64,000 bases of DNA from Ophioderma brevispina (GCA_023653785.1 JAMKCH010056715.1:82382-146381), one strand, 5' to 3'; counted from the stretch's first letter, positions 12,329-25,056 are shown. The notes: generated by a model from the letters alone, not told the origin. A program made the numbers and translations.

Positions 12329-12975
12329 ACAGGGTGGGTTTAAAAATTTGCCTATGAATTGTGCCCCCGCTATTTAAATTTTCAATCAAAAGATATGTTG
12401 GTATCATCGGAAAGCGGCTTTCATTATCTTTAATTTGCTGCAAAGAAAATTCCAATCGGTTAAGTATAGTTGAGTTACAGTTAGTTTTAAATCAATTAGT
12501 CAGCTTTTTTTTTTTCCCCACTACCCAATAATTTCCCATTTGAATGTACGGCGGCCGAACAGCTAAGCAAAGTGAAGCCCCCAAAATGATGATAAGGGTT
12601 ACGTCTATGTAAAGTCAAATAAAGTGGATTATATCAAAGTTTAAAAAAACAGTGATAATGGTAATCCTTTATTCGAAACACTTTTTTTGAAAATGCTGCA
12701 TATTTTGGTCTACAAATATAGACAAATACTTTAAACCTCAAAAAGGTTGTCATCGATCTTTGTTCCTTCATTTGCTATGATTCATCAAACTCCTCCTAAA
12801 ACGGATACATGTATCAAGTTACTTTATTTTCCAAATGATTGTTATGAGGTGATGCTGAGGACGTAGAAGGCATCGATGGTAAATTGAATGAATTTTGGGG
12901 GTGAAATAGCGTTACATATATTCTGCAGTCAATAAATAACTCGATTTTCTTCTGGACATTTGCTTCGCTTTTCAC
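12329..12975 (-). mobile_element. Family A element, truncated copy
   Basis: Begins ACAGGGTGGGTTTAAA. The run from TTTGCTGCAAAGAA with CCAATCGGTTAAGTATAG through CATTTGAATGTACG, GATACATGTATC and CAATAAATAACTCGATTTTC matches the copy at 4.4-5.3 kb on the opposite strand. Matching stops near GCGAAGCAAATG equivalents at about 12975, so the second terminal arm is missing. Confidence 0.75.
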
Positions 12976-13049
12976 ATCTATTTATTATTTGCGAAATAAA
13001 CCACATCGGTGTTACATCTTAGAGATACTAGACACTACAATCGTACATG

Positions 13050-13400
13050 AAAAAGGTTGCATTTCGTGATCCCAGCACTCATTCTTGTTGGTTTCTCTCC
13101 CCGAAGGTCCTTTCCAATTTTCAGAGAACTCCGACGTGTGCGTTTTGAGATTAATTAACATATGTGATGTGATCACGGTACGTAACCCCATGTCCACTGT
13201 GTTGTATATTTCTGGCCGTTTACGGATAGAAAATATAAAATTACAAAAAATTACGAAATTATTCCAGAGTCTATCTAAGTTGCGCCGGTAAGATTAGGCA
13301 CACTTATACTTAGATCAAACGGTTCAGATGATATAAGAATTTTAACTGTTTTTATGTCAGGCAGGTGAAACGAGGTTATGGATCCGAAATGCCACTTTAA
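13050..13400 (+). mobile_element. Family D element, copy 1
   Basis: The left terminus GGTTGCATTTCGTGATCCC (its TTAA has decayed) faces the right terminus GGATCCGAAATGCCACTTTAA. It matches the 27.0-kb copy at both ends, at GCCGTTTACGGA in the centre, and at AACGGTTCAGATGATATAA. Non-coding. Confidence 0.72.
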
Positions 13401-13549
13401 CCGAAATTTCCGACCAACTTCCAATAAAACGTTACAGAGCTATATATGGTAATTATGTAAAACATTGTATTGCCCTTTCCAATGGTTGAACAATAACAGA
13501 TGATTTTTTACAAGACACAAGACTCTCGTCCCGTAAAACAAGTGATCTA

Positions 13550-13770
13550 TAGGGGAGGTGCATATAGATTTCAAGACGCAGTACGCAAGACTCATCTTTA
13601 GACATCTTGTAAAAGCAAGGAATCTAAAAATGAGGTCCACAGACTTCAAGACGAAAGATGCGGGAATCTCTTTATATTAGATGAGGTCTATATATTTTAA
13701 AGGCGTAAGGCTCATTTGTAAACCTCTTGTTAAACTAGGGGTTATTTCAAGGCGCAAGACGCAATATGTC
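13550..13770 (+). repeat. Degenerate tandem repeat, unit roughly 75 bp
   Basis: GAGGT followed by a near-constant phrase, TTCAAGACGCA or TTTAAAGGCGTAAGG, recurs at about 13553, 13632 and 13683. CTCATCTTTAGACATCTTGT (13592) parallels CTCATTTGTAAACCTCTTGT (13711). The middle unit is shortened. Origin unknown. Confidence 0.5.
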
Positions 13771-15390
13771 TTTTCCCAGAAAAGAGGATAGAAAAGGGAG
13801 AGAGGAGAAGAAAAGGAGAGAGAAAAAGAAATCAAGAAAGATAGGGAGAGTCTGGAAATGTTATGTGGGTGGATTAAAAGGTCATTATGTCATTTTGGTC
13901 AGGTTGACTGGGTTTTTTATCTCCTGCCCAAACGCTTACAACTTCCATAATCGGACGACATATATGTCCCTATTTTTAAAGATTTTTTCACCGGTTACTT
14001 TAGACTACCTAAAGTTTAGTAATATTACCAGAAAAACGAATATTCCCTTCTGGAAGTATGTCAAAATGGCAGCAAAAAGGGTTCATTTTTTATTGGGTCA
14101 CCCTATAGAATGAGGAAATCGAAACAGAAGGTTCATCTACAATTAATCAAATTACCATGCGTGTTATTTGAAATGACAATCACAGCATCATCTAGCCAAT
14201 GTAATTGAATTAAAATAGCGACCACCTAATCGAAATTGACCCTCTCGAATAAGTGAAAAAGCAACAAAGATGCAAAATGGTAAGCGAATTCTTTGAATTA
14301 CAACAGAACGACGTATTTATTTTAAGAACAGGTCCATCCATTCCCTTGACCTCAAATATGCACTCAAATTATACTCTATAATTTCAGCGCTATGGATTAT
14401 GATGAAACAAATTTGGCTTTATTTATTTTATGGCATATGCTTCCAAATTTCCAAGGTTCTCGACGCAATTAATTTTCATTATGCCTTTTTTTCAGTTTTA
14501 CGCTTTGGAGATGTCAACCAAATTAACAGCTTATTGCATAAGACATACAATTCAAAGGAAACGAAACGGATGGATTGCATGGAAATTGCCCTTTTTCAAA
14601 TATGTAGGGACTCCTACCTGTATTTGAATCTTACTAAAGCCGATTGCACTTGGCATGCAAACACGTCTTTTTTCAAATTTTCAAACAAAAACAAATATCG
14701 GTACAATAGCGCATCCTATATGAATTTAAGGGTTTTTTCTGAATAATAATTTGCGGTATGAAATATCCAAAATATATATTCGATTTTTTTGTATTAAGAT
14801 TTTTTTAATTAAATATATGTATTACTTGATTAAATATCTAGATTCTATAAATCTACGTTGAGAATACACCATTTGTCTTCTACCGTATTTTAAATTCAAG
14901 GTTCAACACACTTATCTCCTAAGTTTGATTGGTATCGGCTTCCTGCCACTACTGCCCGTCATAGGGAAGATCAAATCAGCCTAATCCGGGGATTAACATG
15001 ATTGAAGACACTATCAATGAACCACCCGAAAGATTCATTGAAATATTTGAAATTTGCAACGGTAGCTTAAAAGTGAAAGATAAGTCCGTATAATTATCAT
15101 ACTTTTTTGTCAAACTAAAAAATTGACAGAAAAGGGAGAAAATAGTAGTGTTCAAATATATGAATCTTCATTTAATTACGTGTTGTAGTAGGCCTAAGTG
15201 TCCGTACAGAGTTGCATAGGCGATTGAAGCCGATTCAACGCGCTCAAAATGTCTGAGTTTGAACTATAGGGAACTATCATTTTACACGTGCCAACATGTG
15301 AACGCCCTGCATGGTACACTGCACAAGAAACGGCTATCAATGCATCTTGTATAACATCCTTGCATTAAATACGAGATGCAGTTGGACAAC
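13770..15390. other. Purine-rich patch, otherwise no feature
   Basis: Bases 13780-13850 are GA-rich. A lone transposon-like end, TTGGGTCACCCTATA, lies at 14093-14107 with no partner found. The rest is AT-rich and blank. The 115-codon frames at 13766 and 14399 have no recognisable domain. Confidence 0.4.
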
Positions 15391-15397
15391 GCTAGAT

Positions 15398-15600
15398 TAT
15401 AGACCGTATTCAAAGCCAGCCATGTTGGTGGACAAGATGACGCATTCCAGTACTACAATACATTCACCTGTCAATGATCCTGTGCAATCGCTAAACATGG
15501 ATCGATTGACAGCGGTAGTCCTGGAATGTATGTATGCATCTTGTCCACCAACATTTCTGGTTGCTGACGTCCATTTGAATACTGTGTCGGACGGTCTATT
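15398..15600 (+). mobile_element. Family G MITE, copy 1
   Basis: The outer inverted pair is TATAGACCGTATTCAAA and, at the other end, TTTGAATACTG and GGACGGTCTATT. The inner pair is ATGTTGGTGGACAAGATG (15422-15439) and its complement CATCTTGTCCACCAACAT (15537-15554), with GCATTCCAGTACT and AGTCCTGGAATG between. The whole folds as one long hairpin. The 127-codon frame across it is a by-product. Confidence 0.8.
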
Positions 15601-17330
15601 CACGAACCTCGGTAAGATTAAGAAACGCAATGGTTTGACATTCCTAAAGCGCACAAATTTAATTCGGCATATTATCTTTTTCGAATGCTCCTGATGTTAC
15701 ATATTCCAAGTCGAGCTTTATTGTTAACCTGCCTCAAAACTCTCTGCTCCCCCGCTTGAACAGGCCACTCAGAAACGTCCCTGAAAGTAACGAACTATAT
15801 TTTGATTTAAACAGTTTATGGTAAACTAGTAAAAGAGTCGCTGTGTTCGATAAGTGACCAGAATTCTCATGTAACCTTTTTGAACAGGCAATTTGGGGGG
15901 GGGTCCGTGAAGTTTTTTTGTTTTGATGGCATTGGACTCTTGCATATTTGATACGAAATCGATATTGGAATTTTGCCGCACTCGGGACTTATAACATTTT
16001 AGTATATTGACGAAGTGAGTGCCCGACTAAAGAGAGAGTATCTAGCTGATATCACCTTATACCCTAACGAAGGACCTTAACAAGGGCAGGTTGCAACTAA
16101 AAGCACGTCCTCGCTCAGCAAGCTTAATAATCTTTGTAGGACGTGAAATTTCAGTTTCGCCTCTTCACTGGCTGTGTGTTTGAGTGTTACTTTCAAGTGT
16201 TGAACTTAACCGAGTGTTTTCATTATCGGTCAGAGGGGCCTCGGGAAGCATAGAAGTTAAGTTCGACGTGCTGCAAAAAGTAACTAAGCTATAATCTTTG
16301 GAGCAAAACAGGTTTTGTTTGAACTTTTGGGGCATATAATATAATTTCAAGCAAAACATTCAGTCAGGAAAAGCGTAATTTATAGTGCAGTATATTTTTC
16401 TATGAATTGATGGTGCTTACATATACGGAAAAAGCTTTTACACGTCTGAACCGGAGTAAATTGAAAGAGAGGGAGGGAAAAAAAAAAATTTAAGGAAAAG
16501 CAAACATAGTTTGAAAAAAAAAACAAACAACAAAACAAAAACAAAATAAATAAACTTCAGAATATGGAGTAGAGTTATTGCATGTAGGGGTTGCATAGCT
16601 TATAACCATGATAACAGATTATGTTTTTGCACCTGGGGAGAGAATATAACGTAAAATGAATGAAAGCGCTTTCCAAAATGCAGTCAAGATGTCTCCTTGA
16701 CCAAATAAAACTATTTTTTTCATGAAAGGAAAATCCAAGGTCGACAGTGCACAACAAATGTAAAAGTGAAATATAACGAATTGTAGATAGCTATCACCAA
16801 AACGTTGGAACTAAGGACAAAGTATGTGTATGATATTTATTTATATAAATTATGCTTTTCCTGAAAAACGAATAAATTGATTCGTATTATTATCATGTAT
16901 ATACCAGAAGCAATAAATATACACTTGTATATTTATTGTAGATACTAAAGAATTATGAGAACCCAAGGTGCGCACAGAATTGAAAAGGATTTTCGTGTAA
17001 TTAGGCCTATAATGCCTATTCATGGGCTATAAGATTCTAAAAGATAATATAATAATCATAAAATTGGATTCAATCTTCCTCCAATGCCACACATTTTTTG
17101 GTCTCGCCATGAGTTGAAAAATATCAGGATAGGGTTTTCTTTTTTTCTTGTTTCAACTCAAGACTCGACCAATAAATATTGTTGGACCCTGTTCAAGTTT
17201 CATGAAAATCGGGTCATTGCCTTCTGGTCAGAGAAGTGAAGGTTTATCCCGTTTTGGTTGACGAGAAGCGCCCCCCCACATCCATAATGCATTCGGAGGT
17301 TTTAACAACATAAATCTAAGGGTCCTTCAA
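15601..17330. other. One perfect small hairpin, otherwise blank
   Basis: At 16911-16938, 13-bp arms (CAATAAATATACA and its complement) are separated by two bases. An A-rich run lies at 16478-16555. No coding or shared repeat sequence seen. Confidence 0.5.
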
Positions 17331-17347
17331 GACTATAGCTGGCGGCC
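17331..17347 (+). mobile_element. Possible stray end of family S
   Basis: CTATAGCTGGCGGCC recurs here exactly as at the right end of element S (3012-3026). No other part of S is recognised nearby, so this may be a terminal fragment or the end of a different member. Confidence 0.35.
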
Positions 17348-17514
17348 ACCGAAACACGGTGGTAAATCAGCACAATGATAGGACTTTTTTCATCATCGTC
17401 AAGTGCCTCATAAGAAGCTTCAACTGTCGGGTGCTTGACCTTGTGCTCAAGTTAACGCAGAAACTGACTTGTGTTTATCTAAGTAGAGGCCTAATAGTAC
17501 CTGACATAGAGAGC

Positions 17515-17770
17515 GTGAGTGGAAACACAGAGAGAGAAAGACAGAGACAGGGAGACAGAGAAGAAAGAGATACTGGTGAGAGAAAACAGAGAATGAGGAA
17601 GCGAACAAAGAGGGAGAGAACAAGTGAAGAAGACAGGGAAAATAATTGGAACGAGAGCAGGATACAGGGATAGTAAGATACACAACTAGTATAAACGGAC
17701 AGACACGTAAGACAGAGGGTCATGAGAGGAGGCGAGAGAGAGGACGAAACTGTAAGGGGGGAAATACAAA
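17515..17770 (+). repeat. GA-rich low-complexity tract
   Basis: Purine-rich simple sequence of AGAGA, GACAGAGA and GAGAAA units. The 104-codon plus-strand frame and the leucine/serine-rich minus-strand frames are translations of this tract. Confidence 0.85.
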
Positions 17771-19190
17771 AGTACTCGAAGTTTATTAGAGAGAAAGGGA
17801 GAAATTAGCGATAGCGAATTCAATATCCATAACGATCTGACGATCAAAGGCAAAAAAGGGAGCTTGCGTTATTTTCTTGTCAGATCTCGGGGTAAGTTTG
17901 TAAACAAGGCAGAGGTCCACTCTGTGATTTTCCTTTCAAATGGATTATTTAAATGCAGTTAAGATGTTATAATTTAACGACACCTGAACATAATTGTGTC
18001 ATATTGTGTCACGTGGTATTACAAGACAACCAGAGATAAGTTGTTTTGCCAATTAAAAACAAAATTGCATTTGTAAAGAAAATTTAGGCAAATTATACAG
18101 GTGTATGAGGGCCTAGATTAATGTAAAAAAATACTTCAAATGTCCTAAAACCATTTTGACTCTTATACGGGGGAAATATTAAAAAAGAAAGGGTTGGCAC
18201 GTGTAAATTTATGGGTGATTAATGTGTCCGAGGTCAGGAAAACTAAATAATGGCGAGGCGCAGCGGGAGCCCAGTATTTGACAGTTTTCTGGCGAGGATC
18301 TGCCATATGAGTCCATAAAGGACCACTGCAAAACCCTTTATTTCTATTAAACCTAAAAACAGGCTTCATTTAATAGAAAATGCATGGCGACCCATTATTG
18401 ACAGAATAATGGGCAGGGTAACACTGACCAATCAGCAATGCTGCATTTTCACTGAATGGCAGACAGAGGTAATAAATACAAGTTTTACACCCACAATCGC
18501 TAGTTGGACAAATTAGACAAATTATCCCTTTTAGTCGCCTCCTACGACATGCAGTGAAAACACCTGTGGATGTGTGTGTCTGTCTGTCTGTGTGCTTCTT
18601 CTTCGCACTGGGCATCGCCCGACCGTGAAAATTGCAGGGTCTTTTCTTCTGGGGAGGCAATTCCAGAGATCTACTTTTGGTCAACTGCGTCTCGCGCGTG
18701 GGGGGGGGGGGGGCAAGAAATTCGGCGAAAGCCGGGTGACGCCTAGTTATCAGTACACAATTAGCAGTTTCCAAATTTGGTATGCCAAATTTTATTTTAA
18801 GCAATACATAACACACATTTTCGAAGAAGCGCTCATATTTTTCAAAAATTTTGAAATTGTGCGAGTCATTCGGTTAATTGACGAATACCCCCATTACTTG
18901 GGACGGTAAAGCTCCTCAAAACCGTTTTTAAAAGTGTTTCGCCCCTCACGTTGAAATATTAACATAAACATGACAAACAAATTTTTAATTACATCAGGCC
19001 AGCTGTTTGGAGAGGCAAACGAGTCATAGGACCGACAGTGTGTGCGAGCTAGTGTAGTTTAATCGAACACATTTGTGACATTGTTGGGAGCGTCACCGAT
19101 GTTATGAAATATATTCTTTTAAATTAAATTAAAGAAGGAATTTGTAATTTAAAAACACCTCATCGGCATGTAGGTCTGTTGGTCCTTAAT
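17771..19190. other. Mostly blank; G-tract and SINE-like phrase near 18.5-18.75 kb
   Basis: AGTCGCCTCCTACGACATGC (18533-18552) looks like a phrase I recall from dispersed invertebrate repeats, but I cannot place it. A G14 tract with GCAAGAAATTCGGCGAAAG (18701-18730) is similar in style to the G-rich elements elsewhere. A small GT-rich run is at 18570-18595. Confidence 0.3.
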
Positions 19191-19195
19191 TCATA

Positions 19196-19613
19196 CTAAG
19201 AATGGATAGGATGAAGACTGAGGATTGATGCAGATGTTGGGTTTGGAAGAAGCGGGTTGGAACGGTTGGCGAAGGCCGAATAGTTTGGTATGGGCACGGC
19301 TGGGGAAGGATGACGAGCATGTTTAAGAAAGGCTTTTGAGGGAGAGGGGGGAGGGGGGGGAGGGGGGGGGGGATATGCTAAGCAACAAATTAAATTAAAA
19401 TAAAATATAATGCTCCCAAAGAAGATAGGAAGAAGCAAACCCAAAAAACAAAATGGGAGGAGGAGAGCTAGTAGGGTTGAGTTTGAGGGTGGAAGGAAAT
19501 TGAGTCGGGTGAAGTGGAAGCGGAAGAGGCGGTTGCTGCGAGTGTTGAGGTGATCCGGCCACCACCGTTTACGAAAAAAAAACGATTTAAAACTTGGATT
19601 AATACTACTACTA
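19196..19613 (+). repeat. Family F dispersed repeat, copy 1
   Basis: A purine-rich stretch with a G tract (19340-19372) leads to GGCGGTTGCTGC, GTTGAGGTGATCCGGCCACC (19528-19563) and CGATTTAAAACTT, ending in a short ACT run. The same order, including a trinucleotide end, occurs at 47.07-47.26 kb. No inverted ends. An end with a short tandem tail suggests a retroelement terminus, but class is unproven. Confidence 0.55.
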
Positions 19614-22368
19614 CCGTCACATAACCAGGTGTTCTTTTCTAATACCCATTAAGTTACTGAATTGTACCACGGACCAGTAGAATTGGATGCAAGTAAATTA
19701 GTAAGGACAAACGTAACACAATGAGACGTCCTGATTAATTACATCAACTCTAAATGAAAATTAATTCAAAACGTAGTATTCATAAGAAGTTGTACAACAA
19801 ACAGGACGCGGACTGTCGTCTGTCCATATTGAAACGCATTTTCGCGCTTCGAGAACGGCTTTTCCCTTCTTTAGTAAACAATTTATAAGGAGAACCCGCT
19901 TCTAGAGTATTAGAGTAGATACTAATACCATATAACTTTTAATGTCTATGTTTTTAATATGCACAAAAACAAAACAGCCCAATGTGTCATCTGCTTCTAC
20001 GGCCCCAAAATAACAATAATTTGCATACATTGCCAAAAACATCTTAGACAATATTACTAATGAAGACAAATATACTGAATGTGAATGTTGAATTGAATTT
20101 GTCGCGCTCCAGTGAGTCCCACGCTGGTGCGTTCAGAATACTAGGCATACCGGGCTCATTTGCACTATACTACACTATAATATTAATAAAACAAATAACG
20201 CAGGTTTATTTATTCCATCGATTATGGTATTTATAAGTTTACTCGCAAACCTGCTTTTTAAATTAAAGAGAAAAGATTGTTTAGCAATAGAATTTGTCAT
20301 TAGGATTGCTATACATAGTTGATAGTGAATTATTGGCCCTACCGTTGTCGTCGGTTAGGGTACAATCAATCTACCATTTCCTCAAAATTTAGCGGCTGCG
20401 ACTGTCTTGCGGCAAGCAGGTAATTTATTTTGAAGAACGAAATAAAAAACCTTGGTGGTATTATAGATCCTCATTTTGGGATTAAAAATATCAATTTATA
20501 ATCTCGATGTAGCTTTTGAGAATGTACATTGTTTTATTATGCAAGAGGAAATGAAGCACGATGCAATCTGTTTACACATCAGCGACATTTCTAGAAAACC
20601 GAAGTATTATAAATAGGCCCGGATTTTTTCCAAGTATGATGCAAGGTATAAGATTGCATCATATATGATGTCAGTGTAAGATCCAATTGGGACAGTGTAA
20701 GGCTATGTTTATGCATGTGTGATGGTGGGATACTATTTTTTTAGATTAGTAGCTACCGCTAGCATATAAGGATATAGTGTATAAGGACAAAAGTCATTTG
20801 TCGGTGAGTGGTGCGTTTTACGCTCCTTATATCGGCGCTTCATATCATGTTAACGTTGTTTGAAGGCCTTTTAAAAAATATCAGAGAACTAAACATACAT
20901 GTAAAAGTGCTTATGATAGTCCATCACCCGTGATCAAAACCCGTATTAATCACGTTTGGATTGCTGGGTAGGGAAAATCAGCGCGCTTTCAAAATGTACC
21001 ACTCTTACGTAAAGTCACAGGTGGTACTGCAGCTCTAAGCCACCCCTCCCATACTGGCTAAAAGGGCATGTGGGTGGTTGTACGTGTGAAAAAAAAAAAT
21101 CTTTTGGAGTTATCCTGAAATTGCTACGAGTCCTTTTGGGGATCATTAAAGGGGGAAGGACAAATGGAAATCTTAACTTGCGCCAGAACCGCTAAAATGA
21201 ACAAGTCGTCGGCAGTAGAGCGTGATTAAAATTACCGGTAGAGTTGATTGTAACCAAGTATAAAGCGACGAATTGCTTATAAAGAGCCGCGAAAAAAAAA
21301 GCCCCGCCTTACAAATTAAAGCACGGGAACCGTCACATTTTCCGCCGCATTTTGGACGTTGATTGATCTTCGTTATGTAAAGTACGATGGCAGAAATTCA
21401 TATGAAGCGTGAAGTCTGCGAACACAGCCTTGAAATTGCTCATTTATCCACCGAGATGATATTAATTCCGACCACGATTTGGCGGGAAAACATGTTAAGT
21501 GCATGAAGCTCCGGTGCGCTAAAATTGCACAACAGCGCATATAGAAAGCTTCCTCAACATACAATGCATCAAAATGGTATAAGGAATGTTCACAATATCT
21601 GTTTCCACTCCTGGGAACCTATGTCAAGAACTTGAACACCTACGAATAGAAAAAAGAATTAGAATTATGCTTTAGCAATGTCAGATGGGAATCATTCTAA
21701 TTCAAAAAGGAGAATGTGCCTCAACCCTCACCCCCCCCCCCTTCCCGTGTACGGACCTGGGATTAATTTGTGTTCCTTCATCCCGCTTCTTTATATTCCG
21801 TGCGATTTTAGCATTCTATCTAGCAGAACAGCGCACGGAACACCCAAATGTTGTTAGGATAGGGGGTGAAGGCTTCGTCGTTAATATTGTTGGTTTCATC
21901 CCCGCTTTATAGATAGTTGGTAAAAGTGATTTTGATTTCAGATATATTTGATCTAACTTTCAAAATGTCGTCCACATACCCTTCACACATTTAGTGTAAG
22001 TCTATGGCGTCTATGGCACCTGCAAGAGTTCCAAAAAAATATTAACTGCTAAAAAAATGCTAAAATTGGAGATACCCATCGATGCATAACAGCATTTTTA
22101 AAAAATCTGGACAATAAACGTGAAGGAAGTAGTATGTGGTATTAAGGTGAAGGCTAAATATATCCTGTTGATTATGTATTGTAGTTTATAACACACAGTC
22201 AGGGATTTTGAGAAGGCTATCCAACGACCAAAGCTCAATTGTGATGAAAACCATCCCAATCCATAAACCACTGACCATAGACAATGCTGCTTCTTTACTG
22301 ATTGCGACATGCATTTTCAAGCTCATTAATATGGTCATGAACACACTTATGCAAGCTTCAAGCTGCAA
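19614..22368. other. No mobile element recognised; one small hairpin
   Basis: A 10-bp inverted pair, TATGATGCAA and TTGCATCATA, lies at 20635-20663. Otherwise this is non-coding AT-rich sequence. Confidence 0.4.
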
Positions 22369-22460
22369 TTTGGAGCAAAACCATTTTCTGAACTCTGAAA
22401 TGCTTTAGTCGCCCTGTCGACGTAGCATTTCAGAGTCCGAAAATTGTTTTTTGCTCCAAA
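22369..22460. repeat. Hairpin with arms of about 36 bp
   Basis: The left arm starts TTTGGAGCAAAACCATTTTC and ends CTCTGAAATGCT. The right arm, AGCATTTCAGAG followed by a stretch ending TTTTTTGCTCCAAA, is its complement with a few differences. The loop is about 19 bases. It may be the centre of a decayed element, since CAGGGATTTT occurs on both sides (22199, 22470). Confidence 0.65.
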
Positions 22461-23095
22461 GTGGACAGCCAGGGATTTTTTATGGAGACTGAGCCAATCC
22501 TTGTTGGAAGGTGCGACGCTAATGCCTTTAAAACCTGTATTTTATGGCATTTTAGTCCAGGCTACACAGACCATGCGACCTTGCTATCCAAAATCCCGAA
22601 ATCCATTTTTCCAGTACATCCAAAACCGGAGCAGACCCCTGTTTGTTGTTTAAGGGAAACGTTTCCTAGATATAACACCACAAATACCGCGACCTCTTTT
22701 TGCGATAATGGGGCGGGTTGCTAGTCCTTTTCCCTATAGGGGACGTGAGGGATATATGTTTTTCACTGGTTTTAGACTAATTTTTTTCCAATTACAACAA
22801 AGGCATCTGATATTTATTTGGTAATTTTATATCCCTAACGTTCCTTTTCGGACAATTATACAAACCGGGAGATCACCTCTCTAAACATGGGAGGGTAGCG
22901 TTGTCCCCGTGTGAGGATCTAAGGGCAATTTCCCCTTTAAATAAGGGACGTACGGGATTTTTTACTAATGCTTTAACAAACAAAATGAGGACCCATAAGA
23001 ATACCTTTCAATAATTGATAATCAAATCAATAAACATTCAAGATGGCTCCAAAATGGTACAATTCATTACTATGTATAGCCAATAGCTGTAATTG
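22461..23095. other. No feature recognised
   Basis: Non-coding, apart from a repeated phrase AGGGACGT near 22739 and 22943. Confidence 0.4.
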
Positions 23096-23097
23096 TA

Positions 23098-24197
23098 TAC
23101 CGTGTGGTCCAAAAAAAACCCAACACTTGTGGGCAGGCGCCATACATTTTGAACAAAAGCAAATGACTACTTGTCCTTTTTTTAAGGTAAGATGGGACTG
23201 TTAGCTAATTATCCCTGAAAAGTTCATAAAGGGTAGAATTAATATTTTTTAATATATTGACACCAAAATCAGTACTCTGCCGGACCCATTTAACCAAATT
23301 GAGGAGTTATTAACTACAAATACGGCACTGTACGGTTTGCACTCAGAACCACCAATATGAATCATTAAGTCCCAACGTACCAACGTCCAACCATTTTCCT
23401 CTTTCTTTAAAAGACATGCGTGCAGAACAAAGTATTAACATAGGATGTTTCATTGGTAATAAAAACAGCTAAAAACATGCATTTTAATTAACACACTTAA
23501 AAGATCGAATTCGGAAATGTATGATCAACAAACTCTTCGTATTGTCTAAATAAGACGGCATTGGGATTAGAGCTACTCATTCATCATTTTGTGACGGCAC
23601 ACAAAGATTTATCTTAATTACCCAAATTTAATAGAGAAGGAATATACATGATATTTTCATTGAGTTTTGTGTTAAGTTGAGAATGTAACTATTTTCAGTA
23701 ACAGCAAGTTGCAGGCCAAACGCATTTGTCATTCATTCTGTAATGTGGAGTTGTCATGACTTAATCTGTTTAAGCATAGTTTTATATCTCTTGAAACATA
23801 TTTTATCACCAATAATTAATGTTTTATATTACATTAAATAATAATTATGAAATGCAGTCATTTGACCCAGTGATTCGTTCGCAAGAAATTTGGGAAAAAA
23901 AACAGCAAAAAAAAACAAGTAAATGTTTTGATTGCGATCATATTGTATTTGCCATTCTGGTCCTTCATTGCCATTCTTGTGGTTCCCCAGCTCCTCATTT
24001 TTGTAAAATTTGTTCTGCGGGTTACTTGATTGTTGGTGGTCATATCTTAAAACATTGCCTCTATCTTTATAAACTTTTCAGGAGATTTTTCAGGAACAAG
24101 TCCCATCTTACCTCAACAAAGAAAAGTAGTCACGTGCTTTTGTTCAAAACTTATGGCGCCTGCCACCCAGTGTGCGTTTTTTTTGGGACACACGGTA
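23098..24197 (+). mobile_element. Family P, Tc1/mariner-like non-autonomous element with long inverted ends
   Basis: TA lies on both sides (23096-23097, 24198-24199). The left end TACCGTGTGGTCCAAAAAA faces TTTTTTGGGACACACGGTA. Arms stay matched for about 250 bp, through GGCAGGCGCCATA, TTTTGAACAAAAGCA, AGGTAAGATGGGACT and CCTGAAAAGTT. The middle has no transposase. A frame of 133 codons starting at 23819 runs into the right arm and is not a gene. The TA target and CCGTGTG/CAGGGTG-type ends suggest Tc1/mariner, by analogy only. It is 1100 bp. Confidence 0.78.
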
Positions 24198-24199
24198 TA

Positions 24200-25056
24200 A
24201 CTCCTTCAGAGGAGTTTTAGTATTTTAATCTGCAAGAATGGCAATCCTACGATGGGGGGGCGTCAATATGGCTTCACATGTCGTAATTCATTCCGCTGTG
24301 GCCTTTATTGTATATTGTGTGTTTTTTGTAGTGATTTCCTTCCAAAATCCTAGTAAGGCTATATTAAGTGTCCATTGAGTCGTTTATCATCATAGCCCAA
24401 TAAGATGCCAATGAACGCCTACAACGCTTCCAAAAAGCAATGATACCTTATTTAGTCTCTAGACCATTAGTGATCGGATTTTTGCCGCTAGTAAGTGCCA
24501 TTTTTAAAAGCCACATTGGAAACCCCATCTTGGATGGCATCTTTATGATTACCTAATGATATGTAAACTGATATAATTACAAGGTAAACAAATATACATG
24601 AACCACAAACATTACAGTACTGGAATAGATAGAGCTATCAATTATAGTCCTCTTAGAGTATCGGAAGCCATCTTGGAATCTATAATGAAAGAATTTTTAT
24701 CATACTTTTTTGAAAATAATGGTTTTTAAATTATCTGACTGTCACAACACCAGGATAGCTGTCAAATGACCAACCTGCGTCAAAAGTAGAATCACATATC
24801 TAGACTAAACTTTATGGTTTATTCAAATGACCATCGACGTAATCGTGGATTTGTACTCCATAATTCAAGTTGATAGGCTCACTGTTCAATATATGTTTTG
24901 CACAGGTGCTCCCAATTAAAATTCTAAAAAAAATGCGAAGTCGAGGGTCCATTCATAAGGGAGGTTTTAGATTCTCATGGCAAGGCTTGTAATTTGTACG
25001 TGAAATGTGGAATTAATTTGACGATTAAATCGATTGAACCAAGAAAGTCACATTTC
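24200..25056. other. No feature recognised
   Basis: AT-rich sequence without shared repeats. Confidence 0.45.

Noticed and set aside
15311..15694. 127-codon plus-strand frame
   Set aside because: It runs straight through the hairpin MITE of family G, and the other copy at 45.7 kb does not keep the frame.
17359..17723. Arginine/glutamate-rich or leucine/serine-rich frames
   Set aside because: They are translations of the GA-rich tract.
18533..18552. SINE-like phrase AGTCGCCTCCTACGACATGC
   Set aside because: Recalled only loosely; no polymerase III promoter or second copy in the window.
23819..24220. 133-codon frame with several cysteines
   Set aside because: It crosses from the interior into the right inverted arm of element P; the cysteines do not form a recognised finger.
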